Below are positions 45,457 to 55,190 of a DNA stretch of 64,000 bases, piece after piece. The DNA lies in assembly GCA_016124945.1 (NCBI GenBank), contig WGMT01000024.1:62001-126000 (forward strand), written 5' to 3'. Both the position numbers and the translations under genes were made by a program. The notes under the pieces were generated by a model. That model worked only from the letters and a program-made list of their open reading frames with translations, had not been told where the DNA came from and did not search any database. The stretch comes from a bacterium. Its GTDB lineage: Bacteria > Chloroflexota > Anaerolineae > Caldilineales > Caldilineaceae. Positions within the stretch are counted from its first letter, which is position 1, and each line of letters begins with the position of its first letter.

Positions 45457-46896
45457 ATGACCTCAAAAACCGTCCTCGCCGTCGATCTTGGCGCGGAATC
45501 CGGGCGTGTAATGGCCGTCCATTTTGACGGCAACGGGCTGCGGCTGGAGGAACTGCAACGCTTCGGGAATGGACCCGTCAACGTGCGTGGCACGCTGTAT
45601 TGGGACTTTTTGCACCTGTGGCGTTCGATCCAGGCGGGCATCGAACAGGGGAAGGCGCTTAAGCCCGCCAGCCTGGGTGTGGACACCTGGGGCGTGGACT
45701 TCGGCTTGCTTGACGCACAGGGGAATCTGCTGGGCAACCCCGTCCACTACCGCGACAGCCGCACCGATGAGATGATGGATTGGGTCTTCGCGCGGGTGCC
45801 GCGCGCCCAGGTCTTCGCGCAGACAGGTATCCAGTTTCTGCAACTCAACACACTCTACCAGATCGCCGCTCTGGCCCGCGCCGGATCGCCCCAATTGGCA
45901 GCGGCGTCCACCTTCCTCACCGCGCCTGATCTGCTCAACTACTGGCTCACGGGCGAGAAGGTGTGTGAATTCACCAACGCCACCACCACCCAGTTCCTCA
46001 ATCCTGTCACTGGGAACTGGGCCACCGATCTACTTGACGCGTTGGGCGTGCCCACCCACATCTTCCCGTCCATCGTACAACCGGGGACGCGCCTGGGCGA
46101 GTATGAGGGGATTCCCGTCATTGCGCCGGCGACGCACGACACCGGCAGTGCTGTGGCCGGCGTCCCCACCGTCACCGAGCGCTTCGCCTACATCAGTAGC
46201 GGCACGTGGAGCCTGGTGGGGCTGGAGGTGCGCCACGCCGTGATGAACGAAGCCGCCCTGGCCGCCAATGTCACCAACGAAGGCGGTGTGGAAGGCACCT
46301 ACCGCCTGCTCAAGAACGTGATGGGTTTGTGGATTGTGCAACAGTGCCGCGCCGCCTGGCAAGCCCAAGGATACACCTACAGCTACCCTGAATTGGTGGC
46401 AATGGCCGCGGCTGCACCGCGGCTGCGCTCGTTCATTGATCCGGATGACGGGCGTTTCCTAGCACCGGGGGATCATCCTGCGCGGGTGCAGGCGTACTGC
46501 CGCGAGACGGGACAGCCGGTGCCCGAAAGCCACGGTGAGATCGCTCGCTGTGTCTTCGAGAGCCTGGCGCTGCGTTATCGTGAGGTGCTGTCTTCGTTGT
46601 TGGCGTTATCGGGGAAAGAGGCCGACGCCATCCACATTGTAGGTGGCGGTTCGCAAAACGATCTGCTCAACCAGATGACGGCGGATGCGGCGGGAATTCC
46701 TGTGTTGGCGGGGCCGGTGGAGGCGACGGTGATTGGCAATGCACTGGTGCAACTCATCGCCCTGGGCGAACTAAGCGGCATCGATGAAGGGCGCAAGCTC
46801 GTTGCCGAAATTACCAACCTTCGCCGTTACGAACCACAGGGCGATGCGGCGTGGGAAGAGGCATACGGTCGTTATCGGGCGCTGGTTTCACCCTAG
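45457..46896 (+). CDS. rhaB: Rhamnulokinase
   Basis: This 479-residue kinase phosphorylates L-rhamnulose with ATP (FGGY family). The N-terminal ATP-domain motif is 'VLAVDLGAESGRVMAVHFDG', followed by 'GVDTWGVDFGLLDAQG' and 'HYRDSRTDEMMDW'. The substrate and ATP regions include 'GVEGTYRLLKNVMGLWIVQQ' and 'IHIVGGGSQNDLLNQMTADA', and the catalytic Asp is in 'PATHDTGSAV'. The length is usual (about 490). AAGAGG precedes ATG 45457. With rhaA it forms the first two steps of rhamnose breakdown; the aldolase RhaD is not in the window. Confidence 0.97.
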   Translation: MTSKTVLAVDLGAESGRVMAVHFDGNGLRLEELQRFGNGPVNVRGTLYWDFLHLWRSIQAGIEQGKALKPASLGVDTWGVDFGLLDAQGNLLGNPVHYRDSRTDEMMDWVFARVPRAQVFAQTGIQFLQLNTLYQIAALARAGSPQLAAASTFLTAPDLLNYWLTGEKVCEFTNATTTQFLNPVTGNWATDLLDALGVPTHIFPSIVQPGTRLGEYEGIPVIAPATHDTGSAVAGVPTVTERFAYISSGTWSLVGLEVRHAVMNEAALAANVTNEGGVEGTYRLLKNVMGLWIVQQCRAAWQAQGYTYSYPELVAMAAAAPRLRSFIDPDDGRFLAPGDHPARVQAYCRETGQPVPESHGEIARCVFESLALRYREVLSSLLALSGKEADAIHIVGGGSQNDLLNQMTADAAGIPVLAGPVEATVIGNALVQLIALGELSGIDEGRKLVAEITNLRRYEPQGDAAWEEAYGRYRALVSP

Positions 46897-46928
46897 AACA
46901 CGACTTTGCAATTTAATCCGTCGATGTA

Positions 46929-46992
46929 CGGAGAGAGCACGCCCACGTGCGGGTCTACACCATAAGGGCCGCACGTGGGCGTGCTCTCTCCG
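46929..46992. repeat. 24-bp perfect hairpin between convergent genes
   Basis: CGGAGAGAGCACGCCCACGT... (46929-46952) pairs perfectly with 46969-46992, 16-base loop. No T tract. It lies between rhaB and murJ, so it may stop or stabilise both mRNAs. Confidence 0.8.
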
Positions 46993-47026
46993 CGCTACTT
47001 TAGGGATTCGTTTCAGCCATCGTGTA

Positions 47027-48562
47027 CTAGGCGCGTTCTCCCTGACGCAGCGTTTTCACAATGTCCAATATCTCGCGTCCGCCCAATACCATGTACGTCG
47101 CCACAAATGCGATGCCGCCACCGGCAATGCCCACAACCAGGTAGAGCAGCGATGGCAGCCCCATTCCCTTGATCGCCAGCACCACGGCCAGCATCGCCAG
47201 GCAGGCAAGCAACAGACGCCACAGCGTTGAACGCAGCAACGCCTCATCTAGATACTCGCCGACGCCGCGCCCGATCAAGTAGAGTGCCAGCGCCAGCGCC
47301 AACGACGCCAGCGAAGATGCCCACGCCAGCCCCAGGATGCCGAACGGCCCTACCAGGGCAAAACTCAGGCCCACGTTGAGCACCATCCACGCCAGGTTGA
47401 GCCACATCGGCGTAATCGTGTTGTGCCGAGCGTAGAAGATCAGCGAGAGGATGTCTTGCGAGGCATCGCCCACCAGGCGCAATGACAGGATCGCCATCAG
47501 CATGTAGACAAGCCGTGTCGATCCTTCGTCAAATGCGCCACGCTGAAAGAGGAAGGCGACAGCCGGTTCGCCCAGCGCCAACAGTCCTAGCGCGGCGGGG
47601 AGGATCAACAACCAAGTGGCGCGCAGACCTTGTGTCACTGTGTCGCGCAGGTGACTGTTGCTGCCGCTGTTGTACTGTTCGGCCAGTGTAGGGAAGATGA
47701 CGTGTGAAATGGCAGTGCCGAACAAAGATTTCGGCATCGCCACAATCGCCAGCATGGCATAGAAATAGGCCGAGATGCTACCATCCGGCAACTGTGACGC
47801 CAGGCGGATGAAGACAAGATCCACCGCCTGAAACACACCCAGTGTGATAACACGCGGCCACATCAGCCGGGCCAATTCATGGACCCCCCGCAGTCGTAGC
47901 GCCAGGCGCAGTCGCATCCCAATCCGGTGACGCACCAACGCCGGCACCTGCACCCCAATCGCCAGGATCGCGCCAAAGACCGTGCCAATGGCGGCGCCGT
48001 AGATTCCCCATTGTTGCCAGAAGAGCACAATGCCCAAGATCTGCCCAAGATCGATGGCAACGGTTGCCCATGCCGGGGCCAGGAAGTGTTGATGGGCGTG
48101 GAGCAGGCTGGTGAAGAGGCTGGCAATGCCGATAAACCCGCTCGATAGCAGGATAATGCGCATCAGGTTTGCCGTGAGCGCTTGTTGGTCAGGCGAAAAA
48201 TCGGGCACCAGCACCACACGCACCAGCCAGGGCGCGGCGGCGGCAGCAATCAGGCAGATGCCGCCTACCAACCCAAGTGTCAGCGTAAAGACGGTTTGGG
48301 CCAGGCTTTCTGCCGCTTGGGTCTCTTGTTTGACAAGATAGGAGGAGTAGATGGGGATCAGCGCCGCCGCCAAGGCCCCACCGGTAAGCATGGCAAGAAA
48401 CAACTCCGGCAGTTGATTGGCGGCGGCATAGGCGTCGGCAGCCGGTCCTGTGCCGAAAATCGAGGTCATCAACAATAGCTTGCCGAAGCCTGTGAACTTG
48501 TTGATGCCGAAGATTAGGATAACAAGCAGCGAAGACTGCACCAAATGCCGGGTACGCGTCAT
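47027..48562 (-). CDS. murJ: Lipid II flippase MurJ
   Basis: This 511-residue protein has about 14 hydrophobic segments and the MviN/MurJ opening ('IFGINKFTGFGKLLLMTSIF', then 'GPAADAYAAANQLPELF' and 'ALAAALIPIYSSYL'). It moves lipid II across the membrane during peptidoglycan synthesis. Arg and Asp residues in 'GTGPAADAYAAAN' match the conserved cavity region. The length is normal. It ends convergent with rhaB and is the last gene of a short leftward stretch that begins with the metallo-beta-lactamase-fold gene, but a 200-base gap separates them. Confidence 0.92.
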   Translation of the reverse strand: MTRTRHLVQSSLLVILIFGINKFTGFGKLLLMTSIFGTGPAADAYAAANQLPELFLAMLTGGALAAALIPIYSSYLVKQETQAAESLAQTVFTLTLGLVGGICLIAAAAAPWLVRVVLVPDFSPDQQALTANLMRIILLSSGFIGIASLFTSLLHAHQHFLAPAWATVAIDLGQILGIVLFWQQWGIYGAAIGTVFGAILAIGVQVPALVRHRIGMRLRLALRLRGVHELARLMWPRVITLGVFQAVDLVFIRLASQLPDGSISAYFYAMLAIVAMPKSLFGTAISHVIFPTLAEQYNSGSNSHLRDTVTQGLRATWLLILPAALGLLALGEPAVAFLFQRGAFDEGSTRLVYMLMAILSLRLVGDASQDILSLIFYARHNTITPMWLNLAWMVLNVGLSFALVGPFGILGLAWASSLASLALALALYLIGRGVGEYLDEALLRSTLWRLLLACLAMLAVVLAIKGMGLPSLLYLVVGIAGGGIAFVATYMVLGGREILDIVKTLRQGERA

Positions 48563-48600
48563 GGTTAGGGCGGCCTACAAGCGGTGGAATGAGATTCTAC

Positions 48601-48690
48601 CCTGAAACGCACAGCAGCCCGGCGATACAGCCCCAAACTAAATACAGCCCCAAACAAAGGAGATGTGCTGCTGCACACTGTCGTTTCAGG
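48601..48690. repeat. Imperfect inverted repeat with a direct repeat inside
   Basis: CCTGAAACG (48601-48609) pairs with CGTTTCAGG (48682-48690), with CACAGCAGC pairing to GCTGCTG inside. ACAGCCCCAAAC occurs twice in direct orientation near 48630-48652. Confidence 0.5.
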
Positions 48691-48766
48691 AGAGAGACCT
48701 AAAGTACGACCGCGGCATTGTACCATGTGCAGTTGTAGATGTGTATAGACCAACTGCCGATGTTTT

Positions 48767-49591
48767 TTACCTGGCATTGCTCCAGCGGTGCCCAGGTTGG
48801 AGGGTGTATACCGAGAGTTCAGCTTGTGCCGCCTGCTCTGCAAAGGTATTAAGCGCACCTGAGTTTTGCACTAATGAATCAGTGGTGTGTGGAATGACCT
48901 GTTTGGCGTTGATTTGCCTGGCAAATTCGATGACTGGCGTATTGTCGATCGTGGCGCTGCTGTCCGCCGTAATTGGCAGAAGGGCCATATCAATATTGTA
49001 CGCTTCTAGACGCTCGACAAACGATTCCGCCGTTGGGATACGGCTGGTATGGAAGCATGTGAAGCCCTGTCCCATACGATAGATGTAAGCAAACGCCGTT
49101 GAGGCATCGGCGTCATCCCCAGCAGCATCAAGCGCCAGCGCCGTGATTTCAATATCGGCCAACTTGACGGTCTCCCCATCTTTCAGGCCAATCGGCAGCG
49201 CAGGGTGAATGCCCAGGTGTTCGGCGGCAAAGGAACAACTTGCTTTCGGCACCACCAAGCGCATCGCGGGGCTTACCGTCCACAAGCCGCGCACTGTGGC
49301 GCGCTCCAGCAGACCGTCCTCAGGGCGGGTGACGGTGGTGACGTCAATGAAGTTGAGGTCGACGGGCGCCACAACCGGTGAATTCTCTCCATTCCCTGGG
49401 TGCGCCGTCTGTGCTCCTTGCGGGTGATTCGTCTGGGTGGAGAGGACTGGATCCATGACGAGGCAACGATCTTGCCATTTCAGTAGGAATCCATGTCCAC
49501 CCAGCCACCAAATGTGAAACGTGTCGTCGGCTTTTCGCGCACGTTTGATATCTTGCAAAAATGTGTTGTGGTTGATCACTTGTGTAGTCAC
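48767..49591 (-). CDS. Metallo-beta-lactamase-fold protein lacking the H-x-H-x-D-H motif
   Basis: This 274-residue protein starts like UlaG-type metallo-beta-lactamase-fold enzymes: 'FHIWWLGGHGFLLKWQDR', then 'CLVMDPVLS'. At the place of the metal motif the sequence is 'FIDVTTVTRPEDGLL', with no H-x-H-x-D-H, and later ligands are mostly lost apart from 'QVIPHTTD' near the end. The fold is therefore probably kept but the metal site is gone, so it may bind a ligand or act as a regulator. The start is GTG 49591. It is the leftmost of a divergent pair with the CAP gene. Confidence 0.7.
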   Translation of the reverse strand: MTTQVINHNTFLQDIKRARKADDTFHIWWLGGHGFLLKWQDRCLVMDPVLSTQTNHPQGAQTAHPGNGENSPVVAPVDLNFIDVTTVTRPEDGLLERATVRGLWTVSPAMRLVVPKASCSFAAEHLGIHPALPIGLKDGETVKLADIEITALALDAAGDDADASTAFAYIYRMGQGFTCFHTSRIPTAESFVERLEAYNIDMALLPITADSSATIDNTPVIEFARQINAKQVIPHTTDSLVQNSGALNTFAEQAAQAELSVYTLQPGHRWSNAR

Positions 49592-49806
49592 TGTGCTCTT
49601 TATTTTCCTTTCCTAACAGAGTTGTTATTGAACTGCTCCCCCAATAACAGTTTAATGAACACTGCTAGATGAATAATGGACGATTTGCATGGTTTTGGGG
49701 TAAACAGTGTTTTTACTCTATCACAGTTCTGTAAGCAACAAGTGGCATTCTCTGCACCACTAGGTATAAATGTAGATATATTTGGAAACTTCAGTGAACT
49801 CCCGAA

Positions 49807-49835
49807 TTCGCAATTAGGTTTCTCGTAGGTATAAT
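49807..49835 (+). promoter_or_regulatory. Candidate promoter of the CAP-domain gene
   Basis: TTCGCA (49807-49812), 17 bases, then TATAAT (49830-49835), about 45 bases before the TTG start at 49880. Confidence 0.7.
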
Positions 49836-49879
49836 CCCCTTACTGTGCCGACGAATAATAAATATATAAGGACTTTCCA

Positions 49880-51394
49880 TTGCCTCGGTACTCAACTGTG
49901 CTTCTCGTTCTTGTAATGCTGCTGAGTGTAGGGTTTACCCAACCTACATTGGCCGACGATATCAATACCGTCTTTGATGAACTGCCGGATGTGGCCAATT
50001 GTGAACCTGGTTCGCTGGCTGAGGCGGAAAAAGAGGCCGTAACCGCCATTGTGAATAGGATAAGGCACCTCCACGGTCTTTCGCCGGTGACCTACGCCCC
50101 TCAATACGATGAAGAAGTCATGGAATCCAGCCTCATCATTGCCGCCAACAATGAGATCACCCACTTCCCACCATCGAATTCAGTCTGTTTCAGCGAAGTC
50201 GGCGCCAGAGGCGCGGCGCTGAGCAATCTTGCCTGGAGTTACCCGACCGACGCCTCGGTGCGTCCTCTGTTGGCGCCGTCGGCGACTGACGTGCGCAATT
50301 GGCTTATTGATCCCGGTGTGCCCGATTTGGGGCATCGACGCTGGTTGCTCGATCCTTTCTTGCGCGAGATTGCCTACGGGCGTGTCGACGCAGCACCATT
50401 GGGCGGCGATCCAAATCTGCTTGCCCATGGCGCCGCACTTAAAGTACAAAATAGCGGTGTAGACGGTCCACTGGATAGGTCGCCGGCGTTTGTGGCCTAT
50501 CCTTTTGGCAACTATCCACTTGACCTGTTCGAATTAGATTGGTATTGGTCGTTTTCGGCAGTGGCTGATCCGCTTGATTTCTGGGGCAATGCTGATGTCG
50601 ATTTTTCACAGGCCACTGTGCGTGTGCGAGGGATCGAAGGGGAGATGACGGTGCGAAACGTAGCAACAGACGATTCCGCCGTGGGGTTGCCAAATCTGCT
50701 GCAATGGAAAGTGGACGATCTGCGCCTCGCTCGCAGTTATACCGTCGAGATCTCGAATGTACGCGTCAAAGACGAGGTGCGACGTTACCGCTACAACGTG
50801 CGTATCACACCGCCGGACTTTGCAGATCTACAGGTGCCTGTTTATGAACTGGATGGCACCGATGACGCCATCGACATTCGGGCCGGACAGGAGTTTGCCC
50901 TTTATGCCCCACCCCCATCGCGGATTCCGAATCAATATACGATTAGCCGACGCGGTATGGTGGTGCAGATGGCCGAACACTCGCCCTACGTGCGTCTTAT
51001 GTGGGTGAATGGTTCTATTGGAGACGAGGTGGTGCTTGCATTTGGCGAATCTTCGCTGATTCTGCGTATTGCGGAGACGTCAGCCGGTGTTCGCAACCCG
51101 CTTTTTGCGCTACGCCAAGATTTGGGCATGCCTGTATATAAGTTTGCGGCCAGCGGTTCGACCTATTCGGCGCCTCAAGGAAGTCAATTTGCTGTCTATG
51201 TGTCGCCCGACGTATCCGCTCAGGGTATCCAACGTGTAGAGTGGACACAGGCCGCCGGCAGTCAGTTTGCGATTGAATTCTACAGTTCGCGTGTTCTCTT
51301 GGTGCGCATTGACGCAGGCCGCCCTGGAGATCTGGCGGTTGTTCAGATAGGCGAGAATCAGTCTTTTAACATTGAGATACGGCGATCTCGGTAG
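49880..51394 (+). CDS. Secreted CAP (SCP/PR1-like) domain protein
   Basis: This 504-residue protein has a signal peptide ('STVLLVLVMLLSVGFTQPTLA' near residues 4-25) and a CAP domain at about residues 45-190: 'EAVTAIVNRIRHLHGLSPVT', 'ITHFPPSNSVCFSE', and 'GVPDLGHRRWLLDPFL', where G-H-R-x-x-(L) is the family block. The C-terminal half (about 250-504) is beta-rich with repeated strands, perhaps Ig-like. It is exported and probably acts at the cell surface or in the medium. The start is TTG 49880 with AAGGA upstream. It ends in a strong terminator. Confidence 0.85.
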   Translation: MPRYSTVLLVLVMLLSVGFTQPTLADDINTVFDELPDVANCEPGSLAEAEKEAVTAIVNRIRHLHGLSPVTYAPQYDEEVMESSLIIAANNEITHFPPSNSVCFSEVGARGAALSNLAWSYPTDASVRPLLAPSATDVRNWLIDPGVPDLGHRRWLLDPFLREIAYGRVDAAPLGGDPNLLAHGAALKVQNSGVDGPLDRSPAFVAYPFGNYPLDLFELDWYWSFSAVADPLDFWGNADVDFSQATVRVRGIEGEMTVRNVATDDSAVGLPNLLQWKVDDLRLARSYTVEISNVRVKDEVRRYRYNVRITPPDFADLQVPVYELDGTDDAIDIRAGQEFALYAPPPSRIPNQYTISRRGMVVQMAEHSPYVRLMWVNGSIGDEVVLAFGESSLILRIAETSAGVRNPLFALRQDLGMPVYKFAASGSTYSAPQGSQFAVYVSPDVSAQGIQRVEWTQAAGSQFAIEFYSSRVLLVRIDAGRPGDLAVVQIGENQSFNIEIRRSR

Positions 51395-51420
51395 CCATCG
51401 GCGCTATGATAATACGGGTA

Positions 51421-51461
51421 AAAAAGAGACCAACCAGCCATCGGCTGGTTGGTCTCTTTTT
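51421..51461. terminator. Bidirectional intrinsic terminator
   Basis: AAAAAGAGACCAACCAGCC (51421-51439) pairs perfectly over 19 bases with 51443-51461, loop ATC. It ends both the CAP gene and the collagen-like gene. Confidence 0.93.
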
Positions 51462-51497
51462 GATGTTAGCGTGTCAACTCTCTATTCAGAGACGACG

Positions 51498-53156
51498 TCA
51501 TTCAGAGACGACGTCACAGATAGCCCAGGCAGTGACCGACCACGGCTCTCTAACCAAGCTCGGTGCTTCGGCAACCACCCGCCATGTTGTCGCATTCAGC
51601 GGGTAACTGCGGCTGACGTTAATCATCCAGTTCGATGAAGCGCTCGTCACCTCAAAACCACCACCAATCACCACTTGCCCGTTCGGGCAAGCAGCATCTA
51701 CCTGCTTGAGTGTTTCCATATCGGCATCGCTGGTCACCTTGACCTGTTCGATGCTGCGCCGAAGTCGTTCGGTCACCTGCGCTTGCAGGTTCTCGGGCAG
51801 GCAGTCGATGATGTTGTGCTTACCGTCGTTGTTGACATCTTCATCGGCATTGGCGACGCCATCCATGTTGCGATCCCAGCAGGCCAGGCCCGGCTCACCT
51901 TGTGGGCCGGCCGGCCCTTGAGGACCTTCGGGGCCTCGTTCGCCCTGAGGGCCTTCCTCACCCTGTGTACCTTGCTCACCCTGAGGGCCTTGCTCGCCCT
52001 GAGGGCCTTCCTCACCCTGAGGGCCTTCCTCACCCTGTGTACCTTGCTCGCCCTGAGGACCTTGCTCGCCCTGAGGACCTTCCTCACCCTGAGGACCTTG
52101 CTCGCCCTGAGGACCTTGCTCGCCCTGAGGACCTTCCTCACCCTGAGGACCTTCCTCACCCTGTGTACCTTGCTCGCCCTGAGGGCCTTCCTCACCCTGA
52201 GGGCCTTCCTCACCCTGAGGGCCTTCCTCACCCTGAGGGCCTTCCTCACCCTGAGGGCCTTGCTCGCCCTGAGGGCCTTGCTCACCCTGAGGGCCTTGCT
52301 CACCCTGAGGGCCGACATCGCCTTGATCGCCCTTGGGACCCTGCGGACCCGTCGCACCCCGTTCTCCTTGTGGCCCTTGTTCGCCTTGTGGGCCAACCGG
52401 GCCTTCAGTGCCAACGACAATGGGCAGTCCTTCCGCACCCAGTTCCACGGCTTCCGCCGGAGATCCGGCTGGGAAGATTGCCATGTCTTGCACGCCTTCG
52501 TTGATTTGATCCTCGAAGTGCATGCCGTAGGGAATGTGGACATCGACGACATCATCTGTCACGTTTTCGATAACCAATGTCCCAACGCCAAAGTAGGCCG
52601 GGCTGGAGAGATTGTGGTAGCCCACCACCTGTGCCGTCACCGAGCCGTCGTTGATCGCATCGATCAAAGACGGGGTGTTCATGCCCACATCGGTTGGTTC
52701 CACACCGCTCGTGGCATAATCGATAATGCTTGGGGCAAGTTTGTTGCCTGCGCCAGGATCAATGCCGTCAAGCAGTGTCCATACAGCCAATTGCACGTCC
52801 CAGCGGTTGCTGGGTATGTAACCTTGGGCAACGCTATGCGCCAGCGCCACCCGCACTTCATCTGGGGCAAGCCCAACGGGTTCCATTGTCGCACCTGGGA
52901 AGGGAATACCACGGATCATACAGTGGCCGTATACAGTCAATTTGACAGTGCTGTTGGCGGGAATGCGGATTACGAATGGTTGTGCATCAGGTACAGGGTT
53001 GGTCTCTTGAGCAGGAGCCGAAGCCAGTGCAGGAACAGCCAGCAAAATCGCCAGTAGTGCCGTCAGCACTACCAGAAATGCTATCCCCATCTGTTTGTTC
53101 ACGGCGCTACCAAGGCCATCCTTTACACCGAAGTGGGCGGCGAAAAGGCGTTGCAT
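51498..53156 (-). CDS. Secreted collagen-like repeat protein
   Basis: This 552-residue protein has a signal or anchor segment (about residues 24-47, '[20 protein letters not shown]'), an N-terminal beta-rich domain (about 50-245), and then about 58 uninterrupted G-x-y triplets (about 249-422), mostly G-P-Q-G-E-Q and G-P-Q-G-E-E. A calcium-loop-like segment '[18 protein letters not shown]' follows, and the C-terminal domain (about 455-552) carries '[20 protein letters not shown]', a Cys-containing block seen in other bacterial collagen-like proteins. It should trimerise into a rod outside the cell. ATG 53156 has GAGGAG upstream. Confidence 0.92.
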   Translation of the reverse strand: MQRLFAAHFGVKDGLGSAVNKQMGIAFLVVLTALLAILLAVPALASAPAQETNPVPDAQPFVIRIPANSTVKLTVYGHCMIRGIPFPGATMEPVGLAPDEVRVALAHSVAQGYIPSNRWDVQLAVWTLLDGIDPGAGNKLAPSIIDYATSGVEPTDVGMNTPSLIDAINDGSVTAQVVGYHNLSSPAYFGVGTLVIENVTDDVVDVHIPYGMHFEDQINEGVQDMAIFPAGSPAEAVELGAEGLPIVVGTEGPVGPQGEQGPQGERGATGPQGPKGDQGDVGPQGEQGPQGEQGPQGEQGPQGEEGPQGEEGPQGEEGPQGEEGPQGEQGTQGEEGPQGEEGPQGEQGPQGEQGPQGEEGPQGEQGPQGEQGTQGEEGPQGEEGPQGEQGPQGEQGTQGEEGPQGERGPEGPQGPAGPQGEPGLACWDRNMDGVANADEDVNNDGKHNIIDCLPENLQAQVTERLRRSIEQVKVTSDADMETLKQVDAACPNGQVVIGGGFEVTSASSNWMINVSRSYPLNATTWRVVAEAPSLVREPWSVTAWAICDVVSE

Positions 53157-53325
53157 TACAGACTCCTCGTGGATGGAAGTGGTTAGAAAAAAAGTTCTAG
53201 GAGAACATAGAGGCGCAAAGAAAAATCTAAAGTGCACTCGGGGGCAATAGAGTGTGCATTCCGCTACATTATCTTACAGAAAGATTGGCGGCTGGTCAAC
53301 TCCAATCTTGATTTTTTACTTGTCC

Positions 53326-53354
53326 TTAACAATCTGAGCGGAAGCGGGTATAAT
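53326..53354 (+). promoter_or_regulatory. Sigma-70-type promoter of the ABC exporter operon
   Basis: TTAACA (53326-53331), a 17-base spacer and a perfect TATAAT (53349-53354), 45 bases before the TTG start at 53400. Confidence 0.85.
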
Positions 53355-53399
53355 GAGCGGTCTAAAGCGGTTCAATCGCCACGGATCGGAGCCTCTCAC

Positions 53400-55190
53400 T
53401 TGAAGAAAAAACCTGGCCCGCTACGCCCCCAACAGAATTCTTTCGCCGTATTGTCACGCGCCTTTGGCTACCTGAAACCGTATTGGCCGCGCACGGCAGG
53501 GGCTTATTTCTTGTTACTGCTCTTGACTGGCTTTTCACTGTTGATCCCACAGTTTATCCGCTGGATCGTCGACCAAGGGATTCGCGGCGGTGATATGGAA
53601 CTGCTGACCTGGTCGGTGCTGCTGTTGTTGGGCTTGACCGCGATCAAAGGCGTGTTGACCTTCGTGCAAGGACGCTGGACCGAAGTCGCTTCGCAAAGCG
53701 TGGCCTATGATCTGCGCAATCTGATCCACGCCAAACTCGCCTACCTTTCCTTCGCCTACCACGACCAAACCGAGACAGGACAGCTCCTGTCGCTGGCCAT
53801 CCGCGACGTGGATCGCATTCGCTTTCTCACTGGGCGCGCCGTGTTGCGCCTGGCCGAAGGGGTGACGCTGCTCCTAGGTACGGTGGCGGTGTTGTTGTGG
53901 ATGAACCCCCAATTGGCGCTGTTGGCAACGGCGATGATGCCCGTCCTTGCCTGGCGCGCCTTTGCCTATGGGCGCATCTACCGTCCTGTGTCGCGGGCGA
54001 TTCAGGATCAACTGGGTGTGCTCACCGGGCGCATCGAACAGAACTTGCGCGGCGCACGTGTGGTTAAAGCCTTTGCCCAAGAGGACGCCGAGACCATCCG
54101 CTTCGACAAGCAGAACGATCATTGGTTCGATCTTACGGCGCAGGGTGCCCGTTTGGAAGCCGTCAACGTGCCGTTGCTCGATCTCATCGCCAACGTCAGC
54201 ACCGTGGTTATTATCTGGTATGGCGGCACGTTGGTGATCGAGGGCTCGCTCACCTGGGGCGAACTGGTTGCCTTCACCACCTACATCGCCCAGTTGGTGA
54301 CGCCTGTACGCCGCCTGGGCACAATCATCCCGGCGCTGATGCAGGCGGTGGCTTCGGGCGAGCGTGTCTTCGAGATCCTGGACGCCAACATCGACGTTAA
54401 AGACGCGCCGGACGCACAACCCCTGCCCCCCGTGCAAGGACATGTGCGCTTTGAGCATGTCTCTTTCGGCTACCGCGACGGCCATCACGTCCTCGAAGAC
54501 ATTGACTTTGAGGCCAAAGCCGGCCAGATCGTTGCGCTTTTGGGTTCCACCGGATCGGGCAAATCGAGTGTCACCAGCCTGATCCCCCGTTTCTACGATC
54601 CCACCGAAGGCCGCATTACCATCGACGGCCATGACATCCGCGATGTCACGGTTCATTCGCTGCGCTCGCAGATCGGGATTGTGTTGCAAGAGTCGATCCT
54701 CTTCATCGCCTCGATCCGCGAGAACATTGCCTATGGCCGCTCCGACGCCGGCGAGGACGAAATCGTCGCCGCCGCCAAAGCCGCCCAGGCCCATGAATTC
54801 ATCATGGACATGCCCAACGGCTACGACACCCGCGTCGGCGAAAGTGGATCAACGCTTTCTGGTGGGCAGAAGCAGCGCATGGCCATCGCCCGCGCCCTGC
54901 TTGTTGACCCACGCATCCTCATCCTCGACGACGCCACCGCCAGCGTGGACACCCACACCGAAGGGCTGATCCAGCAGGCGTTGGAGCGTCTGATGCACGG
55001 GCGTACCAGCTTCATCATCGCCCAGCGCCTGAGCACCGTGCGCAAAGCCGATCTGATCCTCGTCCTCGAAGACGGGCGCATCGCCGCCGCCGGCACACAC
55101 GCCGAACTGCTGAGATCGTCGGCGTTATACGCTGAGATCTACCGGCGGCAGTTGCGGCAGGATGAAGTTGAAATGAATAAAGAACAATGA
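53400..55190 (+). CDS. ABC exporter half-transporter, degenerate-site subunit
   Basis: This 596-residue protein has six membrane segments (about residues 20-310) and a nucleotide-binding domain. Walker A is 'LLGSTGSGKSSVTSLIPRFY', the signature 'STLSGGQKQRMAIARALL' is canonical, but Walker B is 'ILILDDATASVD' (Asp in place of the catalytic Glu) and the switch is 'FIIAQRLSTV' (Gln for His). This is the pattern of the non-hydrolysing site in heterodimeric exporters of the TM287/288 or BmrCD type. A TTG start at 53400 has GGAG upstream. The partner gene follows 126 bases later. Cargo (lipid, peptide or drug) is unknown. Confidence 0.93.
   Translation: MKKKPGPLRPQQNSFAVLSRAFGYLKPYWPRTAGAYFLLLLLTGFSLLIPQFIRWIVDQGIRGGDMELLTWSVLLLLGLTAIKGVLTFVQGRWTEVASQSVAYDLRNLIHAKLAYLSFAYHDQTETGQLLSLAIRDVDRIRFLTGRAVLRLAEGVTLLLGTVAVLLWMNPQLALLATAMMPVLAWRAFAYGRIYRPVSRAIQDQLGVLTGRIEQNLRGARVVKAFAQEDAETIRFDKQNDHWFDLTAQGARLEAVNVPLLDLIANVSTVVIIWYGGTLVIEGSLTWGELVAFTTYIAQLVTPVRRLGTIIPALMQAVASGERVFEILDANIDVKDAPDAQPLPPVQGHVRFEHVSFGYRDGHHVLEDIDFEAKAGQIVALLGSTGSGKSSVTSLIPRFYDPTEGRITIDGHDIRDVTVHSLRSQIGIVLQESILFIASIRENIAYGRSDAGEDEIVAAAKAAQAHEFIMDMPNGYDTRVGESGSTLSGGQKQRMAIARALLVDPRILILDDATASVDTHTEGLIQQALERLMHGRTSFIIAQRLSTVRKADLILVLEDGRIAAAGTHAELLRSSALYAEIYRRQLRQDEVEMNKEQ

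Noticed and set aside
51950-52330. Regular 18-base repeats that look like a CRISPR array
   Set aside because: The units are collagen triplet codons in frame with no unique spacers.
51675-53057. Long plus-strand frame rich in Leu/Arg triplets
   Set aside because: It is the antisense of the collagen repeat; its regular composition comes from the GPQGEQ codons, and it lacks a ribosome site.
53874-54794. 306-residue minus-strand frame opposite the ABC gene
   Set aside because: Shadow of a gene with clear Walker motifs.
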